NCBI RefSeq assembly: GCF_900302445.1
Contig: NZ_ONZF01000008.1
Coordinates: forward strand, 62,001 to 126,000
Reading direction: 5' to 3'
DNA length: 64,000 bases
Source: Palleronia abyssalis
GTDB lineage: Bacteria > Pseudomonadota > Alphaproteobacteria > Rhodobacterales > Rhodobacteraceae
Shown: in pieces, positions 37,106-45,465 of the stretch
Layout: every line of letters begins with the position of its first letter
Numbering within the stretch: the first letter of the stretch is position 1
Program-made: the position numbers and the translations under genes
The notes under the pieces: generated by a model
Seen by the model: only the letters and a program-made list of their open reading frames with translations
Told to the model about the DNA's origin: nothing
Databases searched by the model: none

Positions 37106-38061
37106 CCTTGGCGGTCGTAATGGCAGTGGTCGGCCTTTCTGCGTTGTTTTTGGCCATCGTGCCGGGCGCGCGAATGGGCGACCTGCCGGACCTCGCGGGG
37201 ATCGACCTGGGGGCCGATCTTTCGACCTGGCTGAACGCGCGCGAGTCGTTCGACGACATCGTTGACGGGGCAGAGGCGCGGGTGGAATGGGCCGGGGACG
37301 AAGGGACCCCGACGCAATGGGGGATCGTGTACCTGCACGGCTTCTCCGGCACCTCCGAGGAGATCCGGCCGGTGCCTGAAAGGGTGGCCGAAGCGCTGGG
37401 CGCGAACGTGTTCTACACCCGGTTCACGGGGCACGGACGGGATGGGGCGGACATGGCGCTGGCCTCGGCCGAGGCCTGGGCGCGTGACACGTCCGAGGCG
37501 GTCGCGGTCGGACAGCGGATCGCGTCGCGGGTCCTGGTGATCGGAACCTCGACCGGTGGAACGATGGCCGCCATTGCTGCGGCCGATCGGGCGACGGCCG
37601 ACGCGGTGGATGCGGTGGTGATGATCTCGCCCAATTTCGGACCGCAAAACCCGATGACGCCCCTACTGACCTGGCCCGCGGCCTCGGTGCCGTTGATCGC
37701 AGGAGAGACGCGGGGCTTCGATCCCGAGAACGAGCTTCACGCCCGATACTGGACGGAGGCCTATCCGACGATTGCGACGATCCCGATGCAGGCTGCCGTG
37801 GATCGGGCGAAGCAGGCGGAACTGGAGAATATCGTCGCGCCTGCGTTGTTCATCTATTCGCCAGACGACAAGGTGGTCCGTCCCGCCGCGACCAAAAACG
37901 CGATAGATGCATGGGGCGGGCCTGTCGAAGTCATGACCGTCGCAGCCGGGGAGGGGGTCGATCCGTCGAACCACGTTCTGGCCGGCGACATCCTGAGCCC
38001 GACCATGACCGACCCCGTGGTCCAGCGTATCCTGACATGGGTTCGTTCGCTGCCGGAATGA
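37096..38061 (+). CDS. Membrane-anchored alpha/beta hydrolase
   Basis: A hydrolase of 321 residues with an N-terminal membrane anchor or signal (LTLAVVMAVVGLSALFLAIV). The hydrolase core has YLHGFSGTSEE, the nucleophile elbow GTSTGG (Ser) and a late Asp/His pair in YSPDDKVV and SNHVLAG. It looks like a serine esterase/lipase facing the periplasm or membrane surface. It overlaps the upstream soluble hydrolase, and the pair sits behind an MFS transporter. Confidence 0.8.
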   Translation: MRLTLAVVMAVVGLSALFLAIVPGARMGDLPDLAGIDLGADLSTWLNARESFDDIVDGAEARVEWAGDEGTPTQWGIVYLHGFSGTSEEIRPVPERVAEALGANVFYTRFTGHGRDGADMALASAEAWARDTSEAVAVGQRIASRVLVIGTSTGGTMAAIAAADRATADAVDAVVMISPNFGPQNPMTPLLTWPAASVPLIAGETRGFDPENELHARYWTEAYPTIATIPMQAAVDRAKQAELENIVAPALFIYSPDDKVVRPAATKNAIDAWGGPVEVMTVAAGEGVDPSNHVLAGDILSPTMTDPVVQRILTWVRSLPE

Positions 38062-38110
38062 GGGGCAACTTCGTCGCCCATTGCCGCACGCCCCGCGCGG
38101 TCGGACCCTG

Positions 38111-39424
38111 TCAGACGGGGGTCCGGCTCTTCTCCGAAGGTTCGTCCGGCGCAGCCGCGGCCTTGCTTTTGGCGGGGCGACGAGTCGCGGGGCGGCCAGC
38201 GTTGTTGTCGATGAAGTCCAGAACCAGCGGTCGGATATTGTTCCGCCAGGAACGGCCTGCGAAAATGCCGTAGTGGCCGGCGCCCGGTTCCAGATGCGTC
38301 TTCTTCTTGTCGGCCGGCAGCGCGGTCAGCAGGTCCAGCGCGGCCAGGCACTGCCCCGGGGCCGAGATGTCGTCATTCTCGCCCTCGACGATCATTGTGG
38401 CCACGTTTTCGATCTTCGAGATGTCGACAGGCTGGCCGTCCATTGTGAACGCGTTCCGGGCGATTTCTCTCGTCTTGAAGATGCGCTCGACGGTCGAGAG
38501 GTAGAATTCGGCTGTCATGTCCATGACGGCGAGGTATTCGTCATAGAACTTGTTGTGCCGGTCGTGATCGCCGGCGTCGCCTTTCGCGACGCGCATGATC
38601 TGTTCCTGAAATGCCTTCGAATGCGTTTCGAGGTTCATCGAGATGAAGGACGAAAGCTGAAGCAAGCCTGGATAGACCATGCGTCCGGCGCCGCCATACT
38701 TGAACCCGACACGCTGGATCACCATCCGGTCAAGCTGACCCATCGTGACCCGTGCGCCGAAATCCGTGACTTCGGTCGCGGCGGCATCCGGGTCGACCGG
38801 TCCGCCGATCAGCGTCATCGAGCGTGGCTGCGACTCGGGCTCGTTCTCGGCCAACCAGCCGACGGCAGCCAAAGCCAGTGGAACGGGCTGGCAGACCGCG
38901 ACGAGGTTCGTGTCCGGGCCCATCTCGCGCAGGAAGTCGACGACATAGCGGGTGTAGTCCTCGATATCGAACTTTCCGGCCGAAACCGGGATCTCTCGCG
39001 CATTGTGCCAGTCGGTGATGTAGACCTCGCAATCGGGAAGCAGCGACACCACGGTCGAGCGCAGCAAAGTCGCGTAATGGCCCGACATCGGCGCCACCAG
39101 AAGAACCTTGCGTCCAGTATCCGGGCGTCCCTGGACGCGGAACCTCAGCAGATCGCCGAAATCGCCGCTCAGGACTTTCTGAACTTGCACGACGTGGTCG
39201 CGACCGTCCTCGCCCACGACAGATGGGATGCCCCAATCGGGCTTCGCGACCATCCTGTCGAAGCTGCGTTCGGTCACGTCGCCCCAAGCTGAAATCATCT
39301 GGAACATGGGGTTCGGGGCCAGTCCGTGGGCGGGATACGAGCCGAAGGCCTGCGCCGTTGCGCCGAGCCACTGATTGGTGACTCGCATCGTCTCCATCCA
39401 GTCGTAGGAAAACATTCGATACAT
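38111..39424 (-). CDS. phaZ: Intracellular polyhydroxyalkanoate depolymerase
   Basis: Degrades stored poly-3-hydroxybutyrate in the granule. The 437-residue protein begins MYRMFSYDWMETMRVTNQWL, the usual start of PhaZ1-type enzymes. The nucleophile is a Cys in AVCQPVPLAL, as in the Ralstonia-type enzyme, and the C-terminal His lies in PGAGHYGIFAGRSWR. A short Lys/Ala-rich tail follows. The gene is divergent from phaC, with a PhaR-like operator between them, so synthesis and breakdown probably share control. Confidence 0.95.
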   Translation of the reverse strand: MYRMFSYDWMETMRVTNQWLGATAQAFGSYPAHGLAPNPMFQMISAWGDVTERSFDRMVAKPDWGIPSVVGEDGRDHVVQVQKVLSGDFGDLLRFRVQGRPDTGRKVLLVAPMSGHYATLLRSTVVSLLPDCEVYITDWHNAREIPVSAGKFDIEDYTRYVVDFLREMGPDTNLVAVCQPVPLALAAVGWLAENEPESQPRSMTLIGGPVDPDAAATEVTDFGARVTMGQLDRMVIQRVGFKYGGAGRMVYPGLLQLSSFISMNLETHSKAFQEQIMRVAKGDAGDHDRHNKFYDEYLAVMDMTAEFYLSTVERIFKTREIARNAFTMDGQPVDISKIENVATMIVEGENDDISAPGQCLAALDLLTALPADKKKTHLEPGAGHYGIFAGRSWRNNIRPLVLDFIDNNAGRPATRRPAKSKAAAAPDEPSEKSRTPV

Positions 39425-39533
39425 GAAAGGTCCTTTCAGCCGGGGCCCCGCTGTTCAACGCGCGGGATGCTCTGCTACGGTGCGCAAACGCGGAGCGTGT
39501 CGGAAAGGTCCGGCGCAACTGCAGCGAAGCGTG

Positions 39534-39544
39534 CTGCCGTGCAG
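39534..39544. promoter_or_regulatory. PhaR-type operator upstream of phaC
   Basis: CTGC-CGT-GCAG, an exact match to the CTGC-N3-GCAG target described for PhaR of Paracoccus and relatives, 21 bases before the phaC start in the phaZ-phaC control region. A CTGCAG hexamer lies 15 bases further upstream. Binding by the PhaR encoded downstream is inferred. Confidence 0.55.
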
Positions 39545-39565
39545 CATATGCGTGGGGGAGGGCAT

Positions 39566-41362
39566 ATGGCAACAGATGATGAAAAGGGCGGCACCAAAGT
39601 CGCGCAGTATTCCGAGGCGATGACCCAGAATCTGGCCCGGCTGGAGACCTTGTCGGCGCGGCTGGCGACGGTCATGGGCCGCAAGCGTCACGTGCCGCCA
39701 TCCTTGCAGGGACCGTCCAGCGATCTCTATGCCCGCGCCGGGGTCGCCTTCATGCGCGAGATGATGGAAAACCCCGCCAAGATCATGCAGACGCAGATCG
39801 ATTACTGGGGCAAGACCCTGACCCACTATGTCGAGGCGCAGTCGAAGCTGATGCAGGGCGATTTCTCTCCCCCGACCGACGAGACCGGGCGCGATCAGCG
39901 GTTCTCGGGCGAGGTGTGGCAGCATCACCCGATGTTCAATTACCTCAAGCAGCAATACCTGATGAACGCCGAACTGGTGCGGGACGCGGTGTCCCAGATC
40001 GAGGGGCTGGACCCGAAAGACAAGCGGCGGCTGGAATATTTCAGCCAGCAGATCGTCGACATGATGAGCCCGACCAACTTCCTCGGGACCAACCCCGAAG
40101 CCTTGGCACGCGCGGTCGAGACCGAGGGGCAGAGCCTCGTCGACGGGCTGGAGAACCTCGTTCGCGACCTAGAGCGGAACGACGGGGAGCTTGTCGTGAC
40201 CCTCGCCGATCCGAATGCGTTCAAGGTGGGCGAAAACCTTGCGACCACGCCCGGCAAGGTCGTCTATCGCAATCGCCTGTTCGAGCTGATCCAGTATGCG
40301 CCGATGACCGAGCAGGTCTACAAGACGCCGCTGGTGATCTTCCCGCCCTGGATCAACAAGTTCTACATCCTGGACCTGAAGGACAGGAACAGCCTGATCC
40401 GCTGGATCGTCGAGCAGGGCTTCACCCTGTTCGTCGTCAGCTGGAAAAACCCCGACGCCGAATATGCCGATGTGGGCATGGACAATTATGTCGAAGAAGG
40501 GTTCCTTGAGGCCATCGCCCAGGTCAAGGCGATCACGGGCGAACCCGAGATCAATGCCGTGGGATACTGCATTGCTGGCACGACGCTTGCCTTGACCCTT
40601 GGGCTGATGTCCAAGCGCCGCGAAAAGGGCGTGAAGTCCGCCACGTTCTTCACCGCGCTGACCGACTTTTCCGACCAGGGGGAGGTCGGGGTGTTCCTCG
40701 ACGAGGATTTCGTCAGTGGAATCGAGGCCGAAGCCGGGCGCCAAGGCTATCTCGACTCGTTCTACATGAGCAGGACCTTCAGCTTCCTGCGCTCGAACGA
40801 CCTGATCTATCGCCCCGCCGTACGCAGCTACATGATGGGAGAGGCCCCCCCGGCCTTCGACCTTCTGTATTGGAACGGCGATGGCACGAACCTGCCGCGC
40901 GACATGGCTGTCGAATACCTGCGCGGGCTGTGCCAGCGGAACCAGCTTGCCGAGGGCGGCTTCGAGATCCTGGGCGAGACCGTGACGCTGAAGGACGTGA
41001 AGGTCCCGCTGATGGCCGTGGCGTGCCAGACCGATCACATCGCGGCCTGGCGATCCTCGTTCCGGGGTATCCAGAAGATGGGGGCGCGGTCGAAGACATT
41101 CGTCCTTTCCGAAAGCGGGCATATTGCCGGTATCGTCAATCCGCCGTCCAAGAAGAAATATGGGCATTACACGAACGGGGACTGGAAGGGGACGCCGGAC
41201 GACTGGCTGGAGGCGGCGGAGTACCACGAGGGAACCTGGTGGATGCGCTGGGGCGAGTGGCTGGGCAGCCGGTCGGGGCGCAAGGTCGAGGCGCGCGAAC
41301 CGGGTGCGGATCGGAAGGCCTTGGCCGATGCACCGGGCACCTACGTCGTCGAAAAGCCGTAG
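39566..41362 (+). CDS. phaC: Class I polyhydroxyalkanoate synthase
   Basis: Polymerises 3-hydroxyacyl-CoA on the granule surface. The protein has 598 residues, the class I length. The lipase-like box is GYCIAG with the catalytic Cys, then the Asp in ACQTDHIAAW and the His in SESGHIAGIVNPP. The ATG at 39566 has GGAGG four bases upstream; earlier in-frame starts overlap phaZ antisense. No phaA or phaB is adjacent, as is usual in Rhodobacteraceae where those genes lie elsewhere. Followed by phaP and phaR. Confidence 0.96.
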   Translation: MATDDEKGGTKVAQYSEAMTQNLARLETLSARLATVMGRKRHVPPSLQGPSSDLYARAGVAFMREMMENPAKIMQTQIDYWGKTLTHYVEAQSKLMQGDFSPPTDETGRDQRFSGEVWQHHPMFNYLKQQYLMNAELVRDAVSQIEGLDPKDKRRLEYFSQQIVDMMSPTNFLGTNPEALARAVETEGQSLVDGLENLVRDLERNDGELVVTLADPNAFKVGENLATTPGKVVYRNRLFELIQYAPMTEQVYKTPLVIFPPWINKFYILDLKDRNSLIRWIVEQGFTLFVVSWKNPDAEYADVGMDNYVEEGFLEAIAQVKAITGEPEINAVGYCIAGTTLALTLGLMSKRREKGVKSATFFTALTDFSDQGEVGVFLDEDFVSGIEAEAGRQGYLDSFYMSRTFSFLRSNDLIYRPAVRSYMMGEAPPAFDLLYWNGDGTNLPRDMAVEYLRGLCQRNQLAEGGFEILGETVTLKDVKVPLMAVACQTDHIAAWRSSFRGIQKMGARSKTFVLSESGHIAGIVNPPSKKKYGHYTNGDWKGTPDDWLEAAEYHEGTWWMRWGEWLGSRSGRKVEAREPGADRKALADAPGTYVVEKP

Positions 41363-41430
41363 TCAGCGCCCGCGGGCACAAGTCTTCGCGGGTGCAGCAA
41401 TCGTTTTGGGTCGGACGATACGAAGGCGTG

Positions 41431-41444
41431 CGCTAACGTTAGCG
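41431..41444. repeat. Perfect 14-base palindrome between phaC and phaP
   Basis: CGCTAACGTTAGCG, 69 bases after the phaC stop. Allowing two G-U pairs the symmetry extends to 12 bases per side. It has no T tract, so it is a weak terminator candidate, and it does not resemble the PhaR site. It may be an operator for another dimeric regulator. Confidence 0.45.
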
Positions 41445-41528
41445 TATGCGACTTGTGCGCGGCGTATTCTTTGGATTACAGCCCATATCGGGTGTTGATC
41501 GGCGGGTTCCCCAAGGGAAGTTTTCTTG

Positions 41529-41567
41529 CTGCAGTGCAGAATAATCCCTTGCAATGCCGCAGTGCAG
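41529..41567. promoter_or_regulatory. Tandem PhaR-type operators upstream of phaP
   Basis: Two sites 28 bases apart: an exact CTGC-AGT-GCAG at 41529-41539 and a one-mismatch CCGC-AGT-GCAG at 41557-41567. The same spacer trinucleotide in both supports real operators. The second lies inside the likely -35/-10 spacer, a position from which PhaR would block RNA polymerase until polymer titrates it away. Confidence 0.6.
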
Positions 41568-41578
41568 CGCCATATAGG
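41549..41578 (+). promoter_or_regulatory. Likely phaP promoter
   Basis: TTGCAA and TATAGG hexamers separated by 18 bases, each four of six to the sigma-70 consensus, ending 67 bases before the phaP start. The overlap with the second PhaR-type site makes this the best promoter candidate in the intergenic stretch. Confidence 0.4.
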
Positions 41579-41645
41579 TAAGACAGCGCAAGCAAGGGGT
41601 GACGGAAAGCTCACCCGCTCAGACAACTGAAAGTGGAGAATTCCA

Positions 41646-42098
41646 ATGGCGACCAAGACCCCCGACTACACCAAGATGATGCAAGAGATGATGTCCTCGA
41701 TGCCGACCGATATGTCCGCCTATCAGGACAGCTTCAAATCCTACGCCGCCTTCGGCGAAAAGATGTCGAAAGTGGCCCTCGACGCTGCCGAGAAGTCGAC
41801 CGAGATCTCGGCCCGCTGGACCAAGGAAACTCTTGCCCGCATGAACAACGCGACCGTCGTTCGTGACGAGCCCGCGGATTACGGCAAGGCGATGACCGAT
41901 TTCGCCTCGGCCCAAGCCGAGATGACCGCCGAAACCATGGCCCAGTTCGCCGAGATCGCGAAGAAGGTCCAGATGGAGACGGTTGAGCTGATGATGGCCG
42001 CTGGAAAGGACGTGTCGGAAGACCTGACCAATGCCGCCAAGAAGGCCTCCGGCGATGCGACCGCCGCGGCGAAGAAGACCACCGCCGCCGCGAAGTAA
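41646..42098 (+). CDS. phaP: Phasin (granule-associated protein)
   Basis: A helical, acidic/amphipathic protein of 150 residues that coats PHB granules. It lacks a signal peptide, is rich in Ala, Met, Lys and Glu, contains one long helix region (FKSYAAFGEKMSKVALDAAE), and ends in an Ala-Lys-rich tail (AAAKKTTAAAK) typical of phasins in this group. GTGGAG lies about nine bases upstream. It is flanked by tandem PhaR-type operators and a strong terminator, so it is likely a highly expressed single-gene transcript. Confidence 0.93.
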   Translation: MATKTPDYTKMMQEMMSSMPTDMSAYQDSFKSYAAFGEKMSKVALDAAEKSTEISARWTKETLARMNNATVVRDEPADYGKAMTDFASAQAEMTAETMAQFAEIAKKVQMETVELMMAAGKDVSEDLTNAAKKASGDATAAAKKTTAAAK

Positions 42099-42153
42099 GG
42101 TGACCGGAAGAACGGAATACGTCGTCTCTTCCTCCCTGGCGGCGTTATGACTG

Positions 42154-42182
42154 GGCGGACTTCGGTCCGCCCTTTCTTTTTG
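42154..42182 (+). terminator. Rho-independent terminator after phaP
   Basis: A perfect eight-base GC-rich stem (GGGCGGAC / GTCCGCCC) closed by a TTCG tetraloop and followed by TTTCTTTTT. It separates phaP from phaR. This is the clearest intrinsic terminator in the window. Confidence 0.9.
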
Positions 42183-42236
42183 CATGAGTGGGGCCTAGGG
42201 TCAATTTCCGGAACCGCCAGACGGGAAGGACGACCG

Positions 42237-42779
42237 ATGGCTGCAGAGCAAAAACCGCTGCTGATCAAGCGCTACGCCAGCCGTAGACTCTACAACACCG
42301 AAACCAGCGATTACGTCACCTTGGAAGATATCGCGGGCTTCATCCGCGAGGGACGCGAGGTCAAGATTGTCGACCTGAAATCCGGCGACGACCTGACGCG
42401 CCAATATCTTCTTCAGATCGTGGCCGAACACGAATCGAAGGGTCAGAGCGTCCTGCCGATCGAGGTTCTGACCGACCTTGTTCGCTCCTATACCACGCAG
42501 GCAAACTCTGTCGTGCCGCAGTTTCTCCAGATGTCGTTCGATATGCTTCGCAAGGGGCAGCAGAACATGATGGGCCCCATGGTGGCGATGCCGGGGTTCG
42601 AGGCGATGCAGAAGCAGCAGGAGGCTTTCGTCAAGGCGATGACGGGTGGGTTTTCGGGGTCGACCGGCCCCGCCGCCGAAGACCTTGAGACACACGCCCC
42701 CGAAAAAGAGGCCGAGTTGAACGACATCCGTCGCCAACTGGCCGAAATGCAGGCCGTCCTGAAAAAGATGAACGGTTAG
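42237..42779 (+). CDS. phaR: Polyhydroxyalkanoate synthesis repressor PhaR
   Basis: A repressor of 180 residues that senses free PHB polymer and controls phasin and its own gene. The N-terminal DNA-binding PHB/PHA-accumulation regulator domain is visible (LIKRYASRRLYNTETSDYVT), followed by IVDLKSGDDLTRQYLLQIV. A Met/Gln-rich middle and a coiled-coil end (EAELNDIRRQLAEMQAVLKK) follow. The ATG has GGAAGGA six bases upstream. It ends the phaC-phaP-phaR cluster and overlaps the convergent MFS gene by four bases. Confidence 0.95.
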   Translation: MAAEQKPLLIKRYASRRLYNTETSDYVTLEDIAGFIREGREVKIVDLKSGDDLTRQYLLQIVAEHESKGQSVLPIEVLTDLVRSYTTQANSVVPQFLQMSFDMLRKGQQNMMGPMVAMPGFEAMQKQQEAFVKAMTGGFSGSTGPAAEDLETHAPEKEAELNDIRRQLAEMQAVLKKMNG

Positions 42780-44014
42780 ACGTCGGGGCGGAACATCCGC
42801 CCCCGTTCGGCCACCGCGATAAGGGCCAGGGACAAGGCGGAAAGCCCCAGGAACCCTGCCAAAAGCGGAATGAGCGTCCCGTCGTAAAGATAGGCGACGA
42901 GGGCGCCGAGGATGCCGCCGACCAGCGTTTGCGCCGCGCCCAAGACAGCCGACGCGACCCCTGCGACGTGCCCCATGGGTTGCATGGCCAGTGCATTCAG
43001 GTTGGGTGGCACGAAGCCGAAGCAGCACATCGACAGGATGAACATCACCAAAAACAATGGGAAAGGCGTTGCGCCTCCGTACGCGATTGCAAGGACCAAA
43101 TGCAGCCCGCCCAGCAGCATGAACGCGAGCAAGGCCCCCTGGCTCAGTCGGCGGATCCCGAACCGACCTGCCAGCCGAGAATTGGCGAAGCTCGACCCGG
43201 CCATGAACACGGCCACGAGCGAGAAGTACAGCGTGAAGCCCGCCCCCTTGCCATAGGTCACCGTGAAAATCTGTTCGGCCTGATTGATGAACGCGAAGAG
43301 GATGCCGAAGAAGGCGGCCATGGCGCCCGTGAAACAAGCGGCCTGTCGATTTGTGACGACGATCCGAAACGCTTCGGCCACGCGCTTGCCTGTAAGGGGG
43401 CGGCGGTCAGCAGGATCGAGCGTCTCGGGAAGCCGCACCACACTCCAGATCAGGGCGGCGATACCGACCAGGGCCATGGCAAGCCCCAGCCCGTGCCAGT
43501 CGCCAAATGCCAGGACCAGCGCACCGATATTTGGCGCAACAATGGGCATGATCATGAAGACCATCATCACCAGACTCATGGCGCTGGCCATTGCCGCGCC
43601 TTCGAACCGGTCTCGGATCAGGGCTGTCGCGACGACCCTCGTGGACGCCGCGCCGATGCCCTGCACCAGACGCGCACCCAGCAGGGCCCCGAATGTGGGC
43701 GACCAGATCGCCGCCAGTGCGCCGACAATGTAGATCAGCAGCCCTGCAAACAGCACGGGCCGTCGCCCGTACCGGTCGGTCAGGGGCCCATAGATGATCT
43801 GCGCGCCACCGAACCCCAGAACATAGGCCGTGATGACGAATTGCCGTTCGTTGGACCCACCGATGTCGAATGCGTCCCCGATGGTCGAAAGGGCGGGAAT
43901 CACCACGTCGATCGCCGCCGCGTTCAGCGCCATGAGGAAGGCAACAAGGGCTACGAACTCGAACCGCGACAATGCGGGTCCGGCGGGCGTTTCCGATTCG
44001 GCAGCAACTGACAT
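42776..44014 (-). CDS. Bcr/CflA-family multidrug efflux MFS transporter
   Basis: A 12-helix drug:proton antiporter of 412 residues. The first loop motif is GPLTDRYGRRPVL, motif B is LGARLVQGIGAASTRVVATALIRD, and VFMIMPIVAPNIGALVL belongs to the Bcr/CflA branch. The ATG at 44014 has AAGGAAGGG five bases upstream; an earlier in-frame ATG adds a non-conserved extension. Single gene, convergent with phaR; substrate unknown. Confidence 0.9.
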   Translation of the reverse strand: MSVAAESETPAGPALSRFEFVALVAFLMALNAAAIDVVIPALSTIGDAFDIGGSNERQFVITAYVLGFGGAQIIYGPLTDRYGRRPVLFAGLLIYIVGALAAIWSPTFGALLGARLVQGIGAASTRVVATALIRDRFEGAAMASAMSLVMMVFMIMPIVAPNIGALVLAFGDWHGLGLAMALVGIAALIWSVVRLPETLDPADRRPLTGKRVAEAFRIVVTNRQAACFTGAMAAFFGILFAFINQAEQIFTVTYGKGAGFTLYFSLVAVFMAGSSFANSRLAGRFGIRRLSQGALLAFMLLGGLHLVLAIAYGGATPFPLFLVMFILSMCCFGFVPPNLNALAMQPMGHVAGVASAVLGAAQTLVGGILGALVAYLYDGTLIPLLAGFLGLSALSLALIAVAERGRMFRPDV

Positions 44015-44109
44015 GACAACCCTTCCTTTAAGAAGGAGTACAATGTCGGACCGAACGGGTATGACACAATGGCATGGCACCGCATAAGTGCCATGCGTCA
44101 GGCGCATAT

Positions 44110-45465
44110 CTAGACGTTAATAAGCAGATGCTCCCTCTCCCAGGGGGAGATTACCTGAAGGTATTCGTCGTATTCCGTGCGTTTGACCACTGAATACACC
44201 TGGGCAAATTCGGCGCTGGTCAGGGCGTGCAGGTCATGTGCGCCATCGAACAACTCCAGTGCGTCGAACAATCCACGCGGTACGCCCTGATCGTTGGTGT
44301 AGGCGTCGCCCGTGCATTCGGGCCGTGGCTCGGACCGCTGATCGAGGCCCAGAAGTCCGCAAGCCAAAGAAGCCGCGATGCCGAGATACGGATTGCAATC
44401 CATGCCGGCGATCCGGTTCTCGACCCGCCGGGCCTGCGGTTCGGCCACTGGTATACGCAACCCGGCCGTTCTGTTGTCGCGCCCCCATTCCAGGTTCACC
44501 GGCGCGGCAAAATCCTTCACGTAGCGGCGATAGCTGTTCACATATGGCGCTAGCAGCACGATGGCCGAGGGCAAGTGCGCTTGTAGCCCGCCGATAAAGT
44601 GGCGGAAGGCGTCGGATTCCGATCCGTCGGCATTCGAAAAGATGTTGGCCCCGTCCGCATCCAGAACGCTGTGGTGAATATGCATGGACGAGCCGGGCTC
44701 TTTCTCGATCGGTTTCGCCATGAAGGTCGCAAAACACCCGTGGCGCAGCGCGGCCTCGCGGATGAGGCGTTTGAAAAAGAAAACCTCGTCCGCCAGTTTC
44801 ACGGGGCTGCCATGGCGCAGGTTGATCTCGAGCTGGCCGGCACCGCCTTCCTGGGTGATGCCGTCGATCTCGAACCCCTGGGCTTCGGCAAAGTCGTAGA
44901 TATCGTCGATGACGGGTCCGTATTCGTCCACGGCAGACAGGCTGTAGGCCTGCCGCGCAGCCGCGGCGCGGCCGGTACGACCGATCATCGGGACGATCTC
45001 GTCGCCGGGATCGGTGTTCCGCGCGACAAGGTAGAATTCCATCTCAGGCGCCACAATCGGGGTCAGACCGCGGTCATGATAGGCCTGCACGACGCGCTTA
45101 AGGACGTTGCGCGGGGCTGCGGGGACGGGGCCGCCCTGCTGAAGCTCCATGTCGTGGATCACCTGAAGCGTGCGATCCGCCGTCCAGGGCGCCGCCGTGG
45201 CTGTGGAATAATCCGGCGTCAGGATCATGTCGGGCTCGGTCGCGTCCTCGGGGACGGGCACGGTCGCCCAGCCGCCGGTGATCGTCTGGTGAAAGATCGT
45301 GCGGGGCAGAAAGAAGCGCGACTGCCGGGCGAACTTGGTGGCGGGCATCGCCTTGCCGCGGGCGATGCCGGGCAGGTCCGAGACGATGCACTCGATCTCT
45401 TCCGGGGCGCGCCCGTCGAGGTAGAGGCGCGCGGCTTCGGGGGCATGGGACAGCCAGTCGGTCAC
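44110..45465 (-). CDS. Glutamine-synthetase-family ligase (PuuA/GlnT-like)
   Basis: A type I glutamine-synthetase fold of 451 residues. Metal and substrate blocks are PEMEFYLVARN, QEGGAGQLEINL, GSSMHIHHS and NRTAGLRIP. It lacks the adenylylation segment of GlnA. Family members include gamma-glutamylputrescine synthetase and gamma-glutamylmethylamide-type enzymes, so an amine is the likely acceptor. The start is GTG, overlapping the stop of the amidotransferase gene as GTGA, so the two are translated together. Confidence 0.85.
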   Translation of the reverse strand: MTDWLSHAPEAARLYLDGRAPEEIECIVSDLPGIARGKAMPATKFARQSRFFLPRTIFHQTITGGWATVPVPEDATEPDMILTPDYSTATAAPWTADRTLQVIHDMELQQGGPVPAAPRNVLKRVVQAYHDRGLTPIVAPEMEFYLVARNTDPGDEIVPMIGRTGRAAAARQAYSLSAVDEYGPVIDDIYDFAEAQGFEIDGITQEGGAGQLEINLRHGSPVKLADEVFFFKRLIREAALRHGCFATFMAKPIEKEPGSSMHIHHSVLDADGANIFSNADGSESDAFRHFIGGLQAHLPSAIVLLAPYVNSYRRYVKDFAAPVNLEWGRDNRTAGLRIPVAEPQARRVENRIAGMDCNPYLGIAASLACGLLGLDQRSEPRPECTGDAYTNDQGVPRGLFDALELFDGAHDLHALTSAEFAQVYSVVKRTEYDEYLQVISPWEREHLLINV

